Below are positions 37,136 through 47,349 of a stretch of DNA of 64,000 nucleotides, in pieces. The notes under the pieces are model-generated. The model was not told the origin of the DNA, made no database searches, and saw nothing but the letters and a program-made list of their open reading frames with translations. Source of the DNA: Prado023 sp963747335 (GTDB taxonomy: Bacteria > Actinomycetota > Actinomycetes > S36-B12 > CAIYMF01); assembly GCA_963747335.1 (NCBI GenBank), contig CAVVEV010000005.1, positions 186,001 through 250,000 on the forward strand, given 5' to 3'. A program made the translations under genes and the position numbers. How positions within the stretch are numbered: the stretch's first letter is position 1; each line of letters begins with the position of its first letter.

Positions 37136-37137
37136 GG

Positions 37138-37322
37138 AACCTCGCGCCCGTTCCCGTCGAAAGGGCCGATGCGCGCCCGTCCTCGAGACAACCTCGCGCT
37201 CGTTCCGGTCGAAAGACCGGGTGTGTCAGTGGCAGGTTCAACCGGAACAGGCGCGGGTTTGGCAACCCTGGCCCTCACCAAGGGCCCAGAACGACCGGAA
37301 CGACCAGAGCGGGCGCGAGGTT
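37138..37322. repeat. Cluster of four 20-30 nt repeats, two direct and two inverted
   Basis: The unit AACCTCGCGCYCGTTCC starts at 37138 and again at 37190, both followed by GTCGAAAG after one variable base. Imperfect inverted copies lie at 37241-37260 and at 37292-37322 (the latter interrupted). The second direct copy and the first inverted copy can form a stem of about 20 bp. This fills the 247-nt gap between the APH-like kinase and apt; no gene is visible in it. Confidence 0.6.
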
Positions 37323-37382
37323 CAGCCAGCCGGCGGGTCGGCGTGCCACCGGACCCGTGCCCCGACGCACGCGGCCGGTCCA

Positions 37383-37994
37383 TCAGTACGTCAGCAGCGC
37401 GGCGAACGCCGCCTCCGGGGCCGCCTGGGCCAGGAGGGCCCTCCCCCCGAGGTCGACCAGCTCGACCAGGACGCACGTCCCGGCCACGGTTCCCCCAGCG
37501 GCCTCGATCAGGGCGATGCTCGCCGCCGCCGTCCCACCGGTCGCCAGCAGGTCATCGACCACCAGCACCCGGTGACCCGGATCCAGGGCATCCCTGTGGA
37601 TCTCCAGGGAGTCCAGCCCGTACTCCAGCTCGTAGTCCACGGCATGCACGGCGGCTGGAAGCTTGCCGGGCTTGCGCACGGGCACGAACCCGACGCCCAG
37701 CTGGTAGGCCATCGCAGAGCCGAGGATGAAGCCACGGGACTCGACCCCAACCACGACGTCGAAGTCCCAGGCATCCACCGCATCGCACATCTGATCGACC
37801 GTGGCCCGCCACGCCACCGGGTCGCGCAGCACGGTGGTGACGTCGCGGAACATGATCCCCGGCTTGGGGAAGTCCGGGACGTCGCGCATCAGGGAGCGGA
37901 TCCGGGCCAGCCGATCCTCGGGCGAGAGCGACGTCGCCAGGGCACGCCCGCCCGAGGTCGAGGGGATCGGGGGCACGGCAGGTGGCTCGGTCAC
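37383..37994 (-). CDS. apt: Adenine phosphoribosyltransferase
   Basis: A 203-residue enzyme that makes AMP from adenine and PRPP. Family sequence begins at RIRSLMRDVPDFPKPGIMFR, followed by DVVVGVESRGFILGSAMAYQ and the PRPP-binding loop VLVVDDLLATGGTA, all complete. The first 30 residues are Pro/Ser-rich and outside the fold, so the true start may be later. GTG 37994 was chosen because CAGAAT lies 7 nt upstream; GTG 38000 is equally close. It diverges from the TPR gene, with the two starts about 60 nt apart. Confidence 0.92.
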   Translation of the reverse strand: MTEPPAVPPIPSTSGGRALATSLSPEDRLARIRSLMRDVPDFPKPGIMFRDVTTVLRDPVAWRATVDQMCDAVDAWDFDVVVGVESRGFILGSAMAYQLGVGFVPVRKPGKLPAAVHAVDYELEYGLDSLEIHRDALDPGHRVLVVDDLLATGGTAAASIALIEAAGGTVAGTCVLVELVDLGGRALLAQAAPEAAFAALLTY

Positions 37995-38052
37995 GGGCAC
38001 GATTCTGCCCCCGTGGGCGCATGGACGCCGCGTGTGGGGGATGCTTGCCCCG

Positions 38053-39601
38053 ATGGATGACGACGACCTGACACCCGATGACGCCACCGAGGACGAGCTC
38101 TGGGAGATGCTGGACGAGGCCTCCGGGGTCGATCGTGCGCGGATCATGCACGAGCCTCGGCGGGCGGGCCTTCTCCGACCAGGAGTTCGAGAAGTCCGTG
38201 GCGCTGGCCGAGTCCGCCGCCGCGCAGGCCCGCGAGGTCGGCGACGAGCTCCTGACCGCCCGCAGCCTGTTCGGCCAGGCGGCGGGGCTGCGCCGGCTGG
38301 GTCGCACCAAGGAGCTGATCGAGGTGGCCATGGAGGCCGCCGACCTGCTGCGCGCCAACGGCGAGCCCGAGGAGATCGCCGAGTGCCACGGGATGGTCGC
38401 TGCCGCGTTCTGCGACCTCGGTGACGACGTCGCCTCACTGGAGCACTGGACAAGCGCTGCTCGACTCTTCGAGAGTGAGGAGGCCCCCAACGAGGCCGGT
38501 CGGATGTGGATGTCGCTCGGCGAGGCCCTGGGCCGCCTGGGCCGCAACGCCGAGGCGCTGGAGACCTTCGACCATGCTCGCGCCCTGTTCCGCACCGGGG
38601 ACGAGCCGGGCGCCGTCCCGTGGGCGGACGACCGAGCCGCAGCCGCCCTGATCGACCTCGGCCGGGTCGAGGAGGCGCTGGAGCGCCTGCGCGCGGCGCT
38701 GAACGTCAGGGAGGCGCAGCGCGACGTGCCGCGGATCGCCTACGCCCACTACCGCCTCGGGTGGACGCTGCGACTCGTCGGGCAGTTCGAGGAGGCGCTG
38801 TCGCACCTGAGCATCGCGGCCGAGCTGTTCGACGAGCTCGACGAGCTCGAGGGTCGGGCCCGATGCGACCTCGAGGCCGCCAACGCCCTGACCTCGCTCG
38901 GGCAGTTCGAGGAGGCCGACGAGCTGTACCGCCGGGTCCGTGCGGTCTTCGACGCCCTCGGCCATGACGCCCAGGTGCTGCTCAGCGACGCCAACCGCGC
39001 CGTCCTGCTGGCCCGGACCGGGAAGCTCGACGAGGCCGCGGAGCTCAACACCCGCCTCGTGGCCCGGGCTGTCGAGGCGGACATCACGTGGCTGCTCGGG
39101 GACATCAGCAACCACCTGGCCCGCAACCTGATCGAGCTCGACCGGCCGACCGACGCGATCGACGTCCTCGACGCCCAGGACCCGGAACTGATCGAGAAGC
39201 CCGCAGCGGTGCAGGCTGCCGCCCTGCGGGCCAAGGCCCTGCTGGCGACCGGCCGGCGGGCGATGGCCGCACGCGCCGCTGAGGACGGGCTGCGGCTGGC
39301 CGCCGACGCCGAGATGGTCGCCGAGCGGGCCGAGCTCTACGAGATGCGCGGGCTCTCGCGGCTCACCTCCCGCAGCGGTCCGCGGGTCGCTGCGGCCGAG
39401 CGCGACCTGGCCCACGCCGTGGCTCTGTACCTGGCAGCCGGCCTGACCGAGAAGGCCCGGGAGCTCTCCACGCGCTTCCTGCCGAGCCCGGGGATCCACG
39501 TGCGGCGCGGCGGCGGCTTCCTCAGCGAGCAGCCGACGCTGCCGCTGCCGGAGCCGAAGGTCGAGCGCAGCGAGACCAAGGCCGAGCCCCGCAACGACTG
39601 A
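38053..39601 (+). CDS. TPR-repeat protein, one frameshift near its start
   Basis: About 515 residues of tandem tetratricopeptide repeats (for example YAHYRLGWTLRLVGQFEEALSH in repeat 5 area, then ANALTSLGQFEEADELYRRV). No enzymatic domain, signal or membrane segment is seen; TPRs usually hold protein complexes. The natural start is ATG 38053 with an acidic N-terminus (MDDDDLTPDDATEDELWEML). That frame continues to ...ARIMHE, then the sequence CACGAGCCTCGGCGG near 38150-38160 has one C too many: with CACGAGCTC the frame joins LGGRAFSDQEFEKSV. A GATGCT element lies 7 nt before the start. Confidence 0.82.
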
Positions 39602-39603
39602 CA

Positions 39604-39714
39604 AGCCGCCCCGCCGCGCAGAACCTCACGTCTGTTCAGCAGCCTCCCAGCCGGTCCGGAGGGTCCGAACGTTTCCGGAGGGTCTGCGAGGCTGGGGCGG
39701 GCGTTGCGGCGGCT
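39604..39714. terminator. Nested inverted repeats between convergent genes
   Basis: AGCCGCC (39604-39610) pairs with GGCGGCT (39708-39714), and CAGCCTC (39640-39646) with GAGGCTG (39688-39694). Between them the 11-nt unit TCCGGAGGGTC occurs twice (39655 and 39674). The structure reaches into the stop codon of the acyltransferase gene and probably ends both transcripts. Confidence 0.45.
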
Positions 39715-40302
39715 CAGCCCGCTGCCGGGGGCTCGTCCTCCTCGCGCAGGCGCGGCTCGGTGCGGTTCTCCGGGTTCACCCCGTGCTTGTCGGCGTAGAA
39801 GGCGCGGATCAGGTCCATGTCCGCCCGGACGTCGCCAGTCGGGCCGGATCGTGGGGCCGTAGCCCACAGTCTTCGTCGGGCCGTCGCAGAAGCCCAGGCA
39901 CATCGGGACGTCGGCCTGCTGGGCGATCCGGTAGAACCCCGACTTCCAGTACTGCTTCTTGGCCCGGGTGCCCTCCACCGCGATGACCAGCCGGAACTGC
40001 TCGGCCGTCGCAGCCCGTGCTGCGAGCTCCTCGACCACGCCCTGTGGGTTGCTGCGGTCCACGGTGAGCCCGCCGACGCCGCGCATGAACGGACCCATCG
40101 GACCACGGAACAGCTCCTCCTTGGCCAGGAAGTGCGGCTCGACGCCGGACGCCCAGGACAACCAGAGCATCAGGGGGAAGTCCCACGCGGAGGTGTGCGG
40201 CGCGGCGATCATGACCACGACCGGATCCGCAGGGGGACCCTCGCCGGTGATCGTCCACCCACGCATCGCCAGCGCCCTGGCCCCGATCGCCCGCTTGTCC
40301 AT
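39714..40302 (-). CDS. 1-acyl-glycerol-3-phosphate acyltransferase-like protein, one frameshift
   Basis: About 195 residues of the PlsC-like acyltransferase fold, small form. The active-site motif is AAPHTSAWDFP (the NHX4D position with PHTSAWD), followed by FRGPMGPFMRGVGGLTVDRS and VIAVEGTRAKKQYWKSGFY, which holds the EGTR motif. The frame breaks near 39837: CGGCCCGACTGGC has an extra G compared with CGGCCCACTGGC, which would give IRPTGDVRADMDLIRAFYAD and a normal end. ATG 40302 follows TAGGAT by 8 nt. Substrate is not known. Confidence 0.8.
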
Positions 40303-40478
40303 GACCGAGGATCCTACGCGACCGTAGGTTGCCCCCGGGACCCGGCGCCCGCCCGCCGAACCGAGTGCCCGCAAGGGTACCGCCGACCGAGCCCCAGACG
40401 GCCCGGCTTCCATGAGCGCCTCCACCGGCCGAGCCCCGCCGACCGGCCGCTCCCCCGCGCCCCTACTGAACGACCGCC

Positions 40479-41330
40479 CTACCGTACGAGCCGGGTCATC
40501 TCCACCGTGACCACGGGATCCGCGCTGAGCGGGCCCGCGTAGATGCCCGTGAGCGGGGACACGTCCTTGTAGTCGCGCCCCCTGGCGACCAGGACGTGCG
40601 CCCCGGCCACCGCCCGGCCGTTGGTCGGGTCGTGAGCCTCCCAGCCGCCGTTCCACGCCTCGATCCACGCGTGGCTCTCGCCGATCACGGGCACGCCGAT
40701 CTCCGCGTCCTCGGTGTGCACGTACCCGCTGACATAGCGGCCCGGGATGCCCAGCGCGCGCAGCAGCGACAGTGTCGCGTGGCTGAAGTCCTGGCACACC
40801 CCGAGGCCTTCGGCCCAGGCCTCACCGGCCGAGGTGTGCACGTGTGTGGCCCCCGGTGCGTAGGCGATGCGGTCGCGCACCAGCTCGACGGCCAGGCGGA
40901 TCGCGTCCCTCGGGGTGGGCGCCGCGCGCAGGGTGGTCAGTGCCTCGGCGCGGGCCGGATCCGCCGCTGCGTCGTCGACGAACCGGCCCAGCTCGAGGAA
41001 CTCGCACCAGCGATCCGTGACCTCGTCGGAGGCCATCTCCGACCACGTGACCCCCGGGGCCTGCCGCCATTTCTCGACCGTGTCCACCGCCGAGGTGCTC
41101 ACCACGCTCAGTGCATGGTGCGGGGTGTGCACGTCGAACGCCTCGACCGCGGTCCCCCAGTAGTCGGTGTAGCGGTGCAGCCGCGCCGTCGGGCTGACGG
41201 ACAGGTCGTGGCGGAGCATGAGCTGCCCCGAGGTGCTCAGCGGGGTCATGCGGGCCTCGTTGAACGAGGCGAGCACCTCGCCGGCGTAGGCCAGACTCGT
41301 GGAGTGCGTCACGGACAGTCGCTGGCTCAT
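40479..41330 (-). CDS. Transglutaminase-like cysteine protease-fold protein
   Basis: A 283-residue protein with an N-terminal beta region (bacterial transglutaminase-like N domain) and a transglutaminase core. The catalytic triad area is clear: GVCQDFSHATLSLLRALGIP (Cys), ESHAWIEAW (His) and HDPTNG (Asp). No signal peptide. The start ATG 41330 shares one base with the stop of the alpha-E gene (TGATG), so the two are coupled. With the alpha-E and ATP-grasp genes it forms a widely conserved trio, thought to make or cut peptide-like bonds; the product is unknown. Confidence 0.9.
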   Translation of the reverse strand: MSQRLSVTHSTSLAYAGEVLASFNEARMTPLSTSGQLMLRHDLSVSPTARLHRYTDYWGTAVEAFDVHTPHHALSVVSTSAVDTVEKWRQAPGVTWSEMASDEVTDRWCEFLELGRFVDDAAADPARAEALTTLRAAPTPRDAIRLAVELVRDRIAYAPGATHVHTSAGEAWAEGLGVCQDFSHATLSLLRALGIPGRYVSGYVHTEDAEIGVPVIGESHAWIEAWNGGWEAHDPTNGRAVAGAHVLVARGRDYKDVSPLTGIYAGPLSADPVVTVEMTRLVR

Positions 41331-42244
41331 CAGTGGCTCCACACGATCGTGCCGGCCTGCCGGAAGAACGCCCCGGCGACGGCGTCGCTGGCCACGAAGG
41401 CCGCCTCGCTCGCGCGCTCGCTGAGCAGCTCCAGGTCGGCGGGGGTCGGGTTGACCGACGCGAACTCCAGCTCGGCGCGCAGGATCCCCACCGTGCGCAG
41501 CAACGTCGAGGTCTGCTGCGGGCTGACGTAGGTGCCCATCTGGCGCACGGCACGCTCGGCGCGGATCGCCGCCTGCAGGGTTGAGCGCGGGAAGGTCGGA
41601 TCGAGCAGGAGGAACGCCCGGACCTGCTCCCCGGTCAGGGCGCGCTGCGTGCGCAGGAACGGGTTGAACCCACCGGCGCCCGCAGGGCTGTTGCGGCCCC
41701 CACCTGCGGCCAGAGGCCCTCGTGGTCGATGGCCAGCAGCGCGCGAGGTCATGTCCAGGCGCTCCAGGGCACCTCCGAGCCGCAGGAACACCAGCCCCTC
41801 GTCTCGCGGCATCTGCCAGTCGATGATCCCGGCCACGACCGACAGCTCGTCGAGCAGGCCACGCAGCGGGATCCCGGGGATGACCGTGGAGATGCCGGCC
41901 TGCAGCCGCAGGTGCGTGGCGTTCATCCGCTCGAACATGTCCCCGGGCAGGGCCTCACGGATGGTCCGGGCGTTCTCGCGGGCGGCTGCCACGCTGCCCA
42001 GGATCGTCTTCGGGTCGTCGGAGTCCCCGACCACGATCCGCACCAACGAGGCGGGGGTCAGGGACCCGTGATCGGGGTCGCTGGGCATCAGGGACAGAGG
42101 CTCGAGCATCGCCTCGACACCCACGCCCGGATCCAGGCGGGTGTCCTCGACGAGGCAGCTGGTGGTGCTCGACGAGCAGCCGGGTGGTGACCTCGGCGCG
42201 CTCGACGTAGCGCCCGATCCAGAACATCGCCTCGGCGATCCGGC

Positions 42245-42251
<7 letters not shown>
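41330..42251 (-). CDS. Alpha-E domain protein (DUF403), with frame breaks
   Basis: About 305 residues of the alpha-E family. The start is GTG 42251 (LSRIAEAMFWIGRYVERAEV), overlapping the ATP-grasp stop. One frame break lies near 42165, where CAGCTGCCTCGTCGAG has an extra C compared with CAGCTGCTCGTCGAG; correcting it gives LLVEDTRLDPGVGVEAML. Two further, partly compensating shifts lie between about 41690 and 41760: reading frame B there gives LLAIDHEGLWPQVGAATALR, which fits the family better. The function is unknown; the gene is almost always beside a circularly permuted ATP-grasp protein and a transglutaminase. Confidence 0.8.
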
Positions 42252-43888
<1,637 letters not shown>

Positions 43889-43889
43889 G

Positions 43890-43907
43890 ACGTCAGGTTA
43901 CTGACGT
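43890..43907. promoter_or_regulatory. Palindrome at the ATP-grasp operon start
   Basis: ACGTCAG (43890-43896) and CTGACGT (43901-43907) form a perfect 7-bp inverted repeat with GTTA between, 2 nt before the start codon. It overlaps a TAACCT -10-like element and is a good operator candidate. Confidence 0.45.
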
Positions 43908-44015
43908 GTTACAGCTGCCCCCGCGGGCCTCCACGACCGCCCACATCGCCCACGAGTGCGACGCCGCCCCCGCCCCGCCGCCCCGGTGCCCGGCTCCACC
44001 GCCGCCCACTCAATG

Positions 44016-44053
44016 TGGTGCCGTCTTGCTCCTCTAGCAGCAAGGCGGCACCA
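44016..44053. promoter_or_regulatory. Long 15-bp hairpin in the ATP-grasp / sulfur operon divergent region
   Basis: TGGTGCCGTCTTGCT (44016-44030) pairs with AGCAAGGCGGCACCA (44039-44053), with only one G-T pair and an 8-nt loop. It lies between the two divergent operons, about 110 nt before the regulator gene. It could be a large operator, an attenuator, or a terminator for unseen transcripts. I saw no gene in 43889-44162. Confidence 0.6.
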
Positions 44054-44162
44054 GATTCCCGCCCGCGCCGACCGCACGCAGGCGGAAAGGGGCACTCAGG
44101 CCCTGCCCTTCGGGACCTTCGGCCCACGGATGCATATGCAGGCTCGGCATAGCGTGCAGAGC

Positions 44163-44960
44163 ATGCAGACGTCGCAGAGCCCCACGAGGCCACTGCTCAC
44201 CGCCCTGGAGGTCCAGGAGCTCCTGCACATCGATCGCTCGACCGTCTACCGGATGGCTGAGGATGGCCGCCTGCCCGCGATCCGCGTCGGACGCTCCTGG
44301 CGCTTCCCCGCCGATCGGATCGAGGCGCTGCTCGACTCCAGCCAGTCGGAGGGGTCGACGCCCAGCCACGGGGCTCACCCCGCCCCGGCCTCGAGCATCG
44401 GCGGTCCGACCCTCTCGGTCGTTGAAGCCCCCATCCCGGATCCGCGCACCGCGGACGCGACCGGGACCGGGACCGAGGCACCGTCCCTGAACACCGACGC
44501 CGCCAACGCCGCGGTGGAAGTGGCCGCCGACCTGCTGGGCGTGATGATGGTCGTCACCGACATGCACGGCCGACCCGTCACCGACGTGGCCAACCCCAGC
44601 ACGTGGTACTCCGCGCACGCCGAGGAGCCCGAGGTCCTCGACAGCTGCGTCGCCGAGTGGCGCGACCTCGCCGACCAGCCCGACCTCACCCCGCGCTTCC
44701 ACGAGGGCGCCCTGGGATTCCAGTGCGCACGGGCGTTCATCCGCCACGGAAGCACGCTGGTCGGGATGGTCCTGGCCGGTGGCGTGAGCCCCTCGACCGA
44801 CGAGTCCGTCGACCCCGACCTCTACCACCTCGATGACGCCGCGCGCCACCGAGTCCTGATCGCACTGCCCCGGATCGCCGCGGCGATCTCCACCACAGCG
44901 CCGCGCCTGGCGGCACCCACCCCGGTTGCGCCTCCCGCAACCACCACGAAGGAGAACTGA
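44163..44960 (+). CDS. HTH (excisionase-type) regulator with PocR sensory domain
   Basis: A 265-residue regulator. Residues 10-60 are a MerR/excisionase-like helix-turn-helix (LTALEVQELLHIDRSTVYRM, then DGRLPAIRVGRSWRF). After a Pro/Ala/Thr-rich linker, residues of about 120-245 resemble the PocR ligand-sensing domain: LLGVMMVVTDMHGRPVTDV, Cys at SCVAEW and FQCARAF, then GSTLVGMVLAGGVSP. Its stop overlaps the next start (TGATG) and GGAGAA precedes it, so it is the first gene of the sulfur operon and probably controls it. The cysteines make sulfane-sulfur or redox sensing possible. ATG 44163 has no Shine-Dalgarno; ATG 44130 in frame is another choice. Confidence 0.85.
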   Translation: MQTSQSPTRPLLTALEVQELLHIDRSTVYRMAEDGRLPAIRVGRSWRFPADRIEALLDSSQSEGSTPSHGAHPAPASSIGGPTLSVVEAPIPDPRTADATGTGTEAPSLNTDAANAAVEVAADLLGVMMVVTDMHGRPVTDVANPSTWYSAHAEEPEVLDSCVAEWRDLADQPDLTPRFHEGALGFQCARAFIRHGSTLVGMVLAGGVSPSTDESVDPDLYHLDDAARHRVLIALPRIAAAISTTAPRLAAPTPVAPPATTTKEN

Positions 44961-46195
44961 TGAAGAGGCTGCTCGTCCTGGGAGCCGGCACCGCCGGGAC
45001 CATGGCCGTGAACAAGCTGCGCCCGCAGCTGCCCCGCGACGAGTGGAGCATCACGGTGGTCGACGCGCACGACACGCACTACTACCAGCCCGGATACCTG
45101 TTCATCCCGTTCGGCATCTACCGCCCCGACGAGGTCGTCAAGCCCAAGAAGCGCTTCATCCCCAGTGGCGTCGACCTGGTGCTCGCCGAGATCGACAAGG
45201 TCGTGCCCGATGAGAACCGGGTCCTGCTCATGGACGGCACCGAGCTGAAGTACGACTACCTGATCATCGCGACCGGCACCTCTCCCCGCCCCAAGGAGAC
45301 CCCGGGCATGGCCGAGGACATGGGCGGCGACGTGCACGAGTTCTACAGCTACCCCGGAGCCGTCGCGCTGGCCGAGAAGCTGCGCACGTGGGAGGGCGGC
45401 CGGATGGTCATCCACATCACGGAGATGCCGATCAAGTGCCCAGTCGCGCCGCTGGAGTTCACGTTCCTGGCCGACGCCTTCTTCACTGAGCAGAACATGC
45501 GCGACAAGGTGGAGATCACCTACGTGACCCCGCTGGAGGGCGCGTTCACCAAGCCGGTCTCCAGCAAGTACCTCGGCGACATGCTCGACGCGCGCAACAT
45601 CGCCCTCGAGGGCGACTTCATGATCGAGAGTGTCGACCACGAGGCCAAGAAGCTGGTCAGCTACGACGAGCGAGAGGTGCCCTACGACCTGCTGGTCACG
45701 ATCCCGCTGAACATGGGCGCGGACTACATCGCCCGCTCCGGCCTCGGTGACGACCTGAACTACGTCGAGGTCGACAAGCAGACACTGCTCTCGGACAACT
45801 ACGACAACATCTTCGCCATCGGCGACGCCTCGAACATCCCGGCGTCCAAGGCCGGCTCCGTGGCCCACTTCGCGATGGACCTGTTCCCGGCGAACTTCAT
45901 GCGCCACATCCAGGGCCTGAAGATGACCGAGCTGTTCGACGGCCACGCCAACTGCTTCATCGAGACCGGCCACGGCAAGGGCCTGCTCATCGACTTCAAC
46001 TACGAGACCGAGCCGCTGCCCGGCAAGTACCCCCTGCCCGGCGTGGGCCCGTTCTCGCTGCTGAAGGAGACCGAGATGAACCACTGGGGCAAGGTCATGT
46101 TCCGGTGGATGTACTGGAACATCCTGCTGCCCGGCAAGGAGCTGCCATTGCCCGCGCTCATGTCGATGGCCGGCAAGGACATGAAGGACGTCTGA
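44960..46195 (+). CDS. Sulfide:quinone oxidoreductase-like FAD protein
   Basis: A 411-residue flavoprotein of the SQR/flavocytochrome c sulfide dehydrogenase group. FAD-binding motifs are LLVLGAGTAGTMAVNKL at the N-terminus, DYLIIATGTSPRPKETPG, and IFAIGDASNIPASKAGS near 285. Two cysteines occupy redox positions: Cys160 (PIKCPVAPLEF) and Cys332 (HANCFIETG). The third, middle Cys found in classical type I SQRs is absent. The C-terminus (VMFRWMYWNILLPG) is amphipathic, as in membrane-bound SQRs. Expected role: oxidise sulfide or persulfide and pass electrons to quinone. It is the second gene of a five-gene operon. Confidence 0.9.
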   Translation: MKRLLVLGAGTAGTMAVNKLRPQLPRDEWSITVVDAHDTHYYQPGYLFIPFGIYRPDEVVKPKKRFIPSGVDLVLAEIDKVVPDENRVLLMDGTELKYDYLIIATGTSPRPKETPGMAEDMGGDVHEFYSYPGAVALAEKLRTWEGGRMVIHITEMPIKCPVAPLEFTFLADAFFTEQNMRDKVEITYVTPLEGAFTKPVSSKYLGDMLDARNIALEGDFMIESVDHEAKKLVSYDEREVPYDLLVTIPLNMGADYIARSGLGDDLNYVEVDKQTLLSDNYDNIFAIGDASNIPASKAGSVAHFAMDLFPANFMRHIQGLKMTELFDGHANCFIETGHGKGLLIDFNYETEPLPGKYPLPGVGPFSLLKETEMNHWGKVMFRWMYWNILLPGKELPLPALMSMAGKDMKDV

Positions 46196-46962
46196 TGACC
46201 GAGACCACACACTCCCCCGAAGCGGCGCTGGCGGCGCCGGCGACCGTGGGCGCGCTGAGCGCGGCAGCGTCGGGTGACGCCAATGCCGCGATCCTGGCCC
46301 GCCTGGACGCCATGAGCGCGCAGATGACCGTCATGGCCGAGCAGGTCGCCGAGGCTGCTGCCGCACGTGAGCAGTGGAACGAGCTGATCGAGACCCTGGT
46401 CCCGGTCTCCCGCGGCGCCCTGGACGTGGCCACCCGCGAGCTCAGCGAGCTCGAGTCCGACGTGACGATCGACGACATCACCCGGTTCGCCCGGACGACC
46501 GCACGCGCGGTGCCGCAGATGGAGACGCTCGTCGGCCAGATCGGCAGCTTCTCCGAGCTCGGGGCGGACATCACCTCGATCAGCGGCGCCGGTGTGGCCA
46601 AGCTGACCGAGATCATGCAGGTGGCGGAGGACAAGGGCTACTTCATGTTCGCCCGCGAGGGTGCGGCGATCGCCGACAAGGTCGTGACCTCGTTCGACGA
46701 GGACGACGTCCGAGCGCTCGGCGACAACGTCGTCACGATCCTCAACGCGGTCAAGGAGCTCACCCAGCCCGAGGTCATGGCCCTGCTCAACCGGACCGCC
46801 CTGACCATCCAGGAGGTCGAGGACAGCCACATCGAGCCGCCGTCGACCTTCGCCCTGATCAAGTCGATGCGCGACCCCCAGACCAGGCGTGGGCTCGCCC
46901 GCGTCCTGTCCATGCTCCACACGGTCGGTGAGGACACCCAGCCGACCCCACCCACCAAGTAG
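46195..46962 (+). CDS. DUF1641 domain protein
   Basis: A 255-residue mostly helical soluble protein. The N-terminal 45 residues are Ala-rich and flexible, then come the DUF1641 helices (VVTSFDEDDVRALGDNVVTI, LTQPEVMALLNRTALTIQEV, PSTFALIKSMRDPQTRRGL). DUF1641 proteins are regularly found next to sulfide:quinone oxidoreductase-like or formate-dehydrogenase-like flavoproteins; their job is not known, possibly as an assembly or membrane adaptor. The start codon shares one base with the stop of the flavoprotein gene (TGATG), which indicates coupled translation. Confidence 0.9.
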   Translation: MTETTHSPEAALAAPATVGALSAAASGDANAAILARLDAMSAQMTVMAEQVAEAAAAREQWNELIETLVPVSRGALDVATRELSELESDVTIDDITRFARTTARAVPQMETLVGQIGSFSELGADITSISGAGVAKLTEIMQVAEDKGYFMFAREGAAIADKVVTSFDEDDVRALGDNVVTILNAVKELTQPEVMALLNRTALTIQEVEDSHIEPPSTFALIKSMRDPQTRRGLARVLSMLHTVGEDTQPTPPTK

Positions 46963-46984
46963 ATAGCAGAGAGGAACACCGACC

Positions 46985-47299
46985 ATGGCCATGGCCACGA
47001 TCGCCGGCAAGGAAGTCACCGTCAACGAGGAGGGCTTCCTCACCGAGTACGACGAGTGGAGCGAGGAGATCGCCGCCGAGCTCGCGAAGAACATCGACGT
47101 CGAGATGACCGACGAGCACTGGGCGCTGATCAAGTGGCTGCGCGAGGACTACAAGGAGAAGGGCGAGACCGCCACAACCCGTCGGGTGCAGACCGCGGGC
47201 GGCGTGCCCACCAAGCGCCAGTTCGAGCTGTTCCCGAAGAAGCCGGCCAAGAAGATGGCCTACATCGCCGGTGTCCCGAAGCCCAAGGGCTGCGTCTGA
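46985..47299 (+). CDS. DsrC/TusE family sulfur-carrier protein
   Basis: A 104-residue sulfur carrier. The family is clear from NEEGFLTEYDEWSEEIA, HWALIKWLREDY and the C-terminal arm IAGVPKPKGCV. The penultimate Cys103 (CysA) is present. CysB, 11 residues earlier in true dissimilatory DsrC, is Ala92 here. Family knowledge says two-Cys forms make trisulfides with DsrAB, while single-Cys forms act as TusE-like carriers in sulfur transfer. Given SQR and DsrE2 neighbours, a role as persulfide acceptor is likely. ATG 46985 has a GAGAGG ribosome site; ATG 46991 is a possible alternative. Confidence 0.92.
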   Translation: MAMATIAGKEVTVNEEGFLTEYDEWSEEIAAELAKNIDVEMTDEHWALIKWLREDYKEKGETATTRRVQTAGGVPTKRQFELFPKKPAKKMAYIAGVPKPKGCV

Positions 47300-47349
47300 T
47301 CCCCCTGCCACACATCCGACCCGGCTCACCCGAGTAGAGAGACACCCAC

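Noticed and set aside
40303..40478. Possible small gene between the acyltransferase and transglutaminase genes
   Set aside because: Only short frames without a ribosome site or coding-like codon pattern; treated as spacer.
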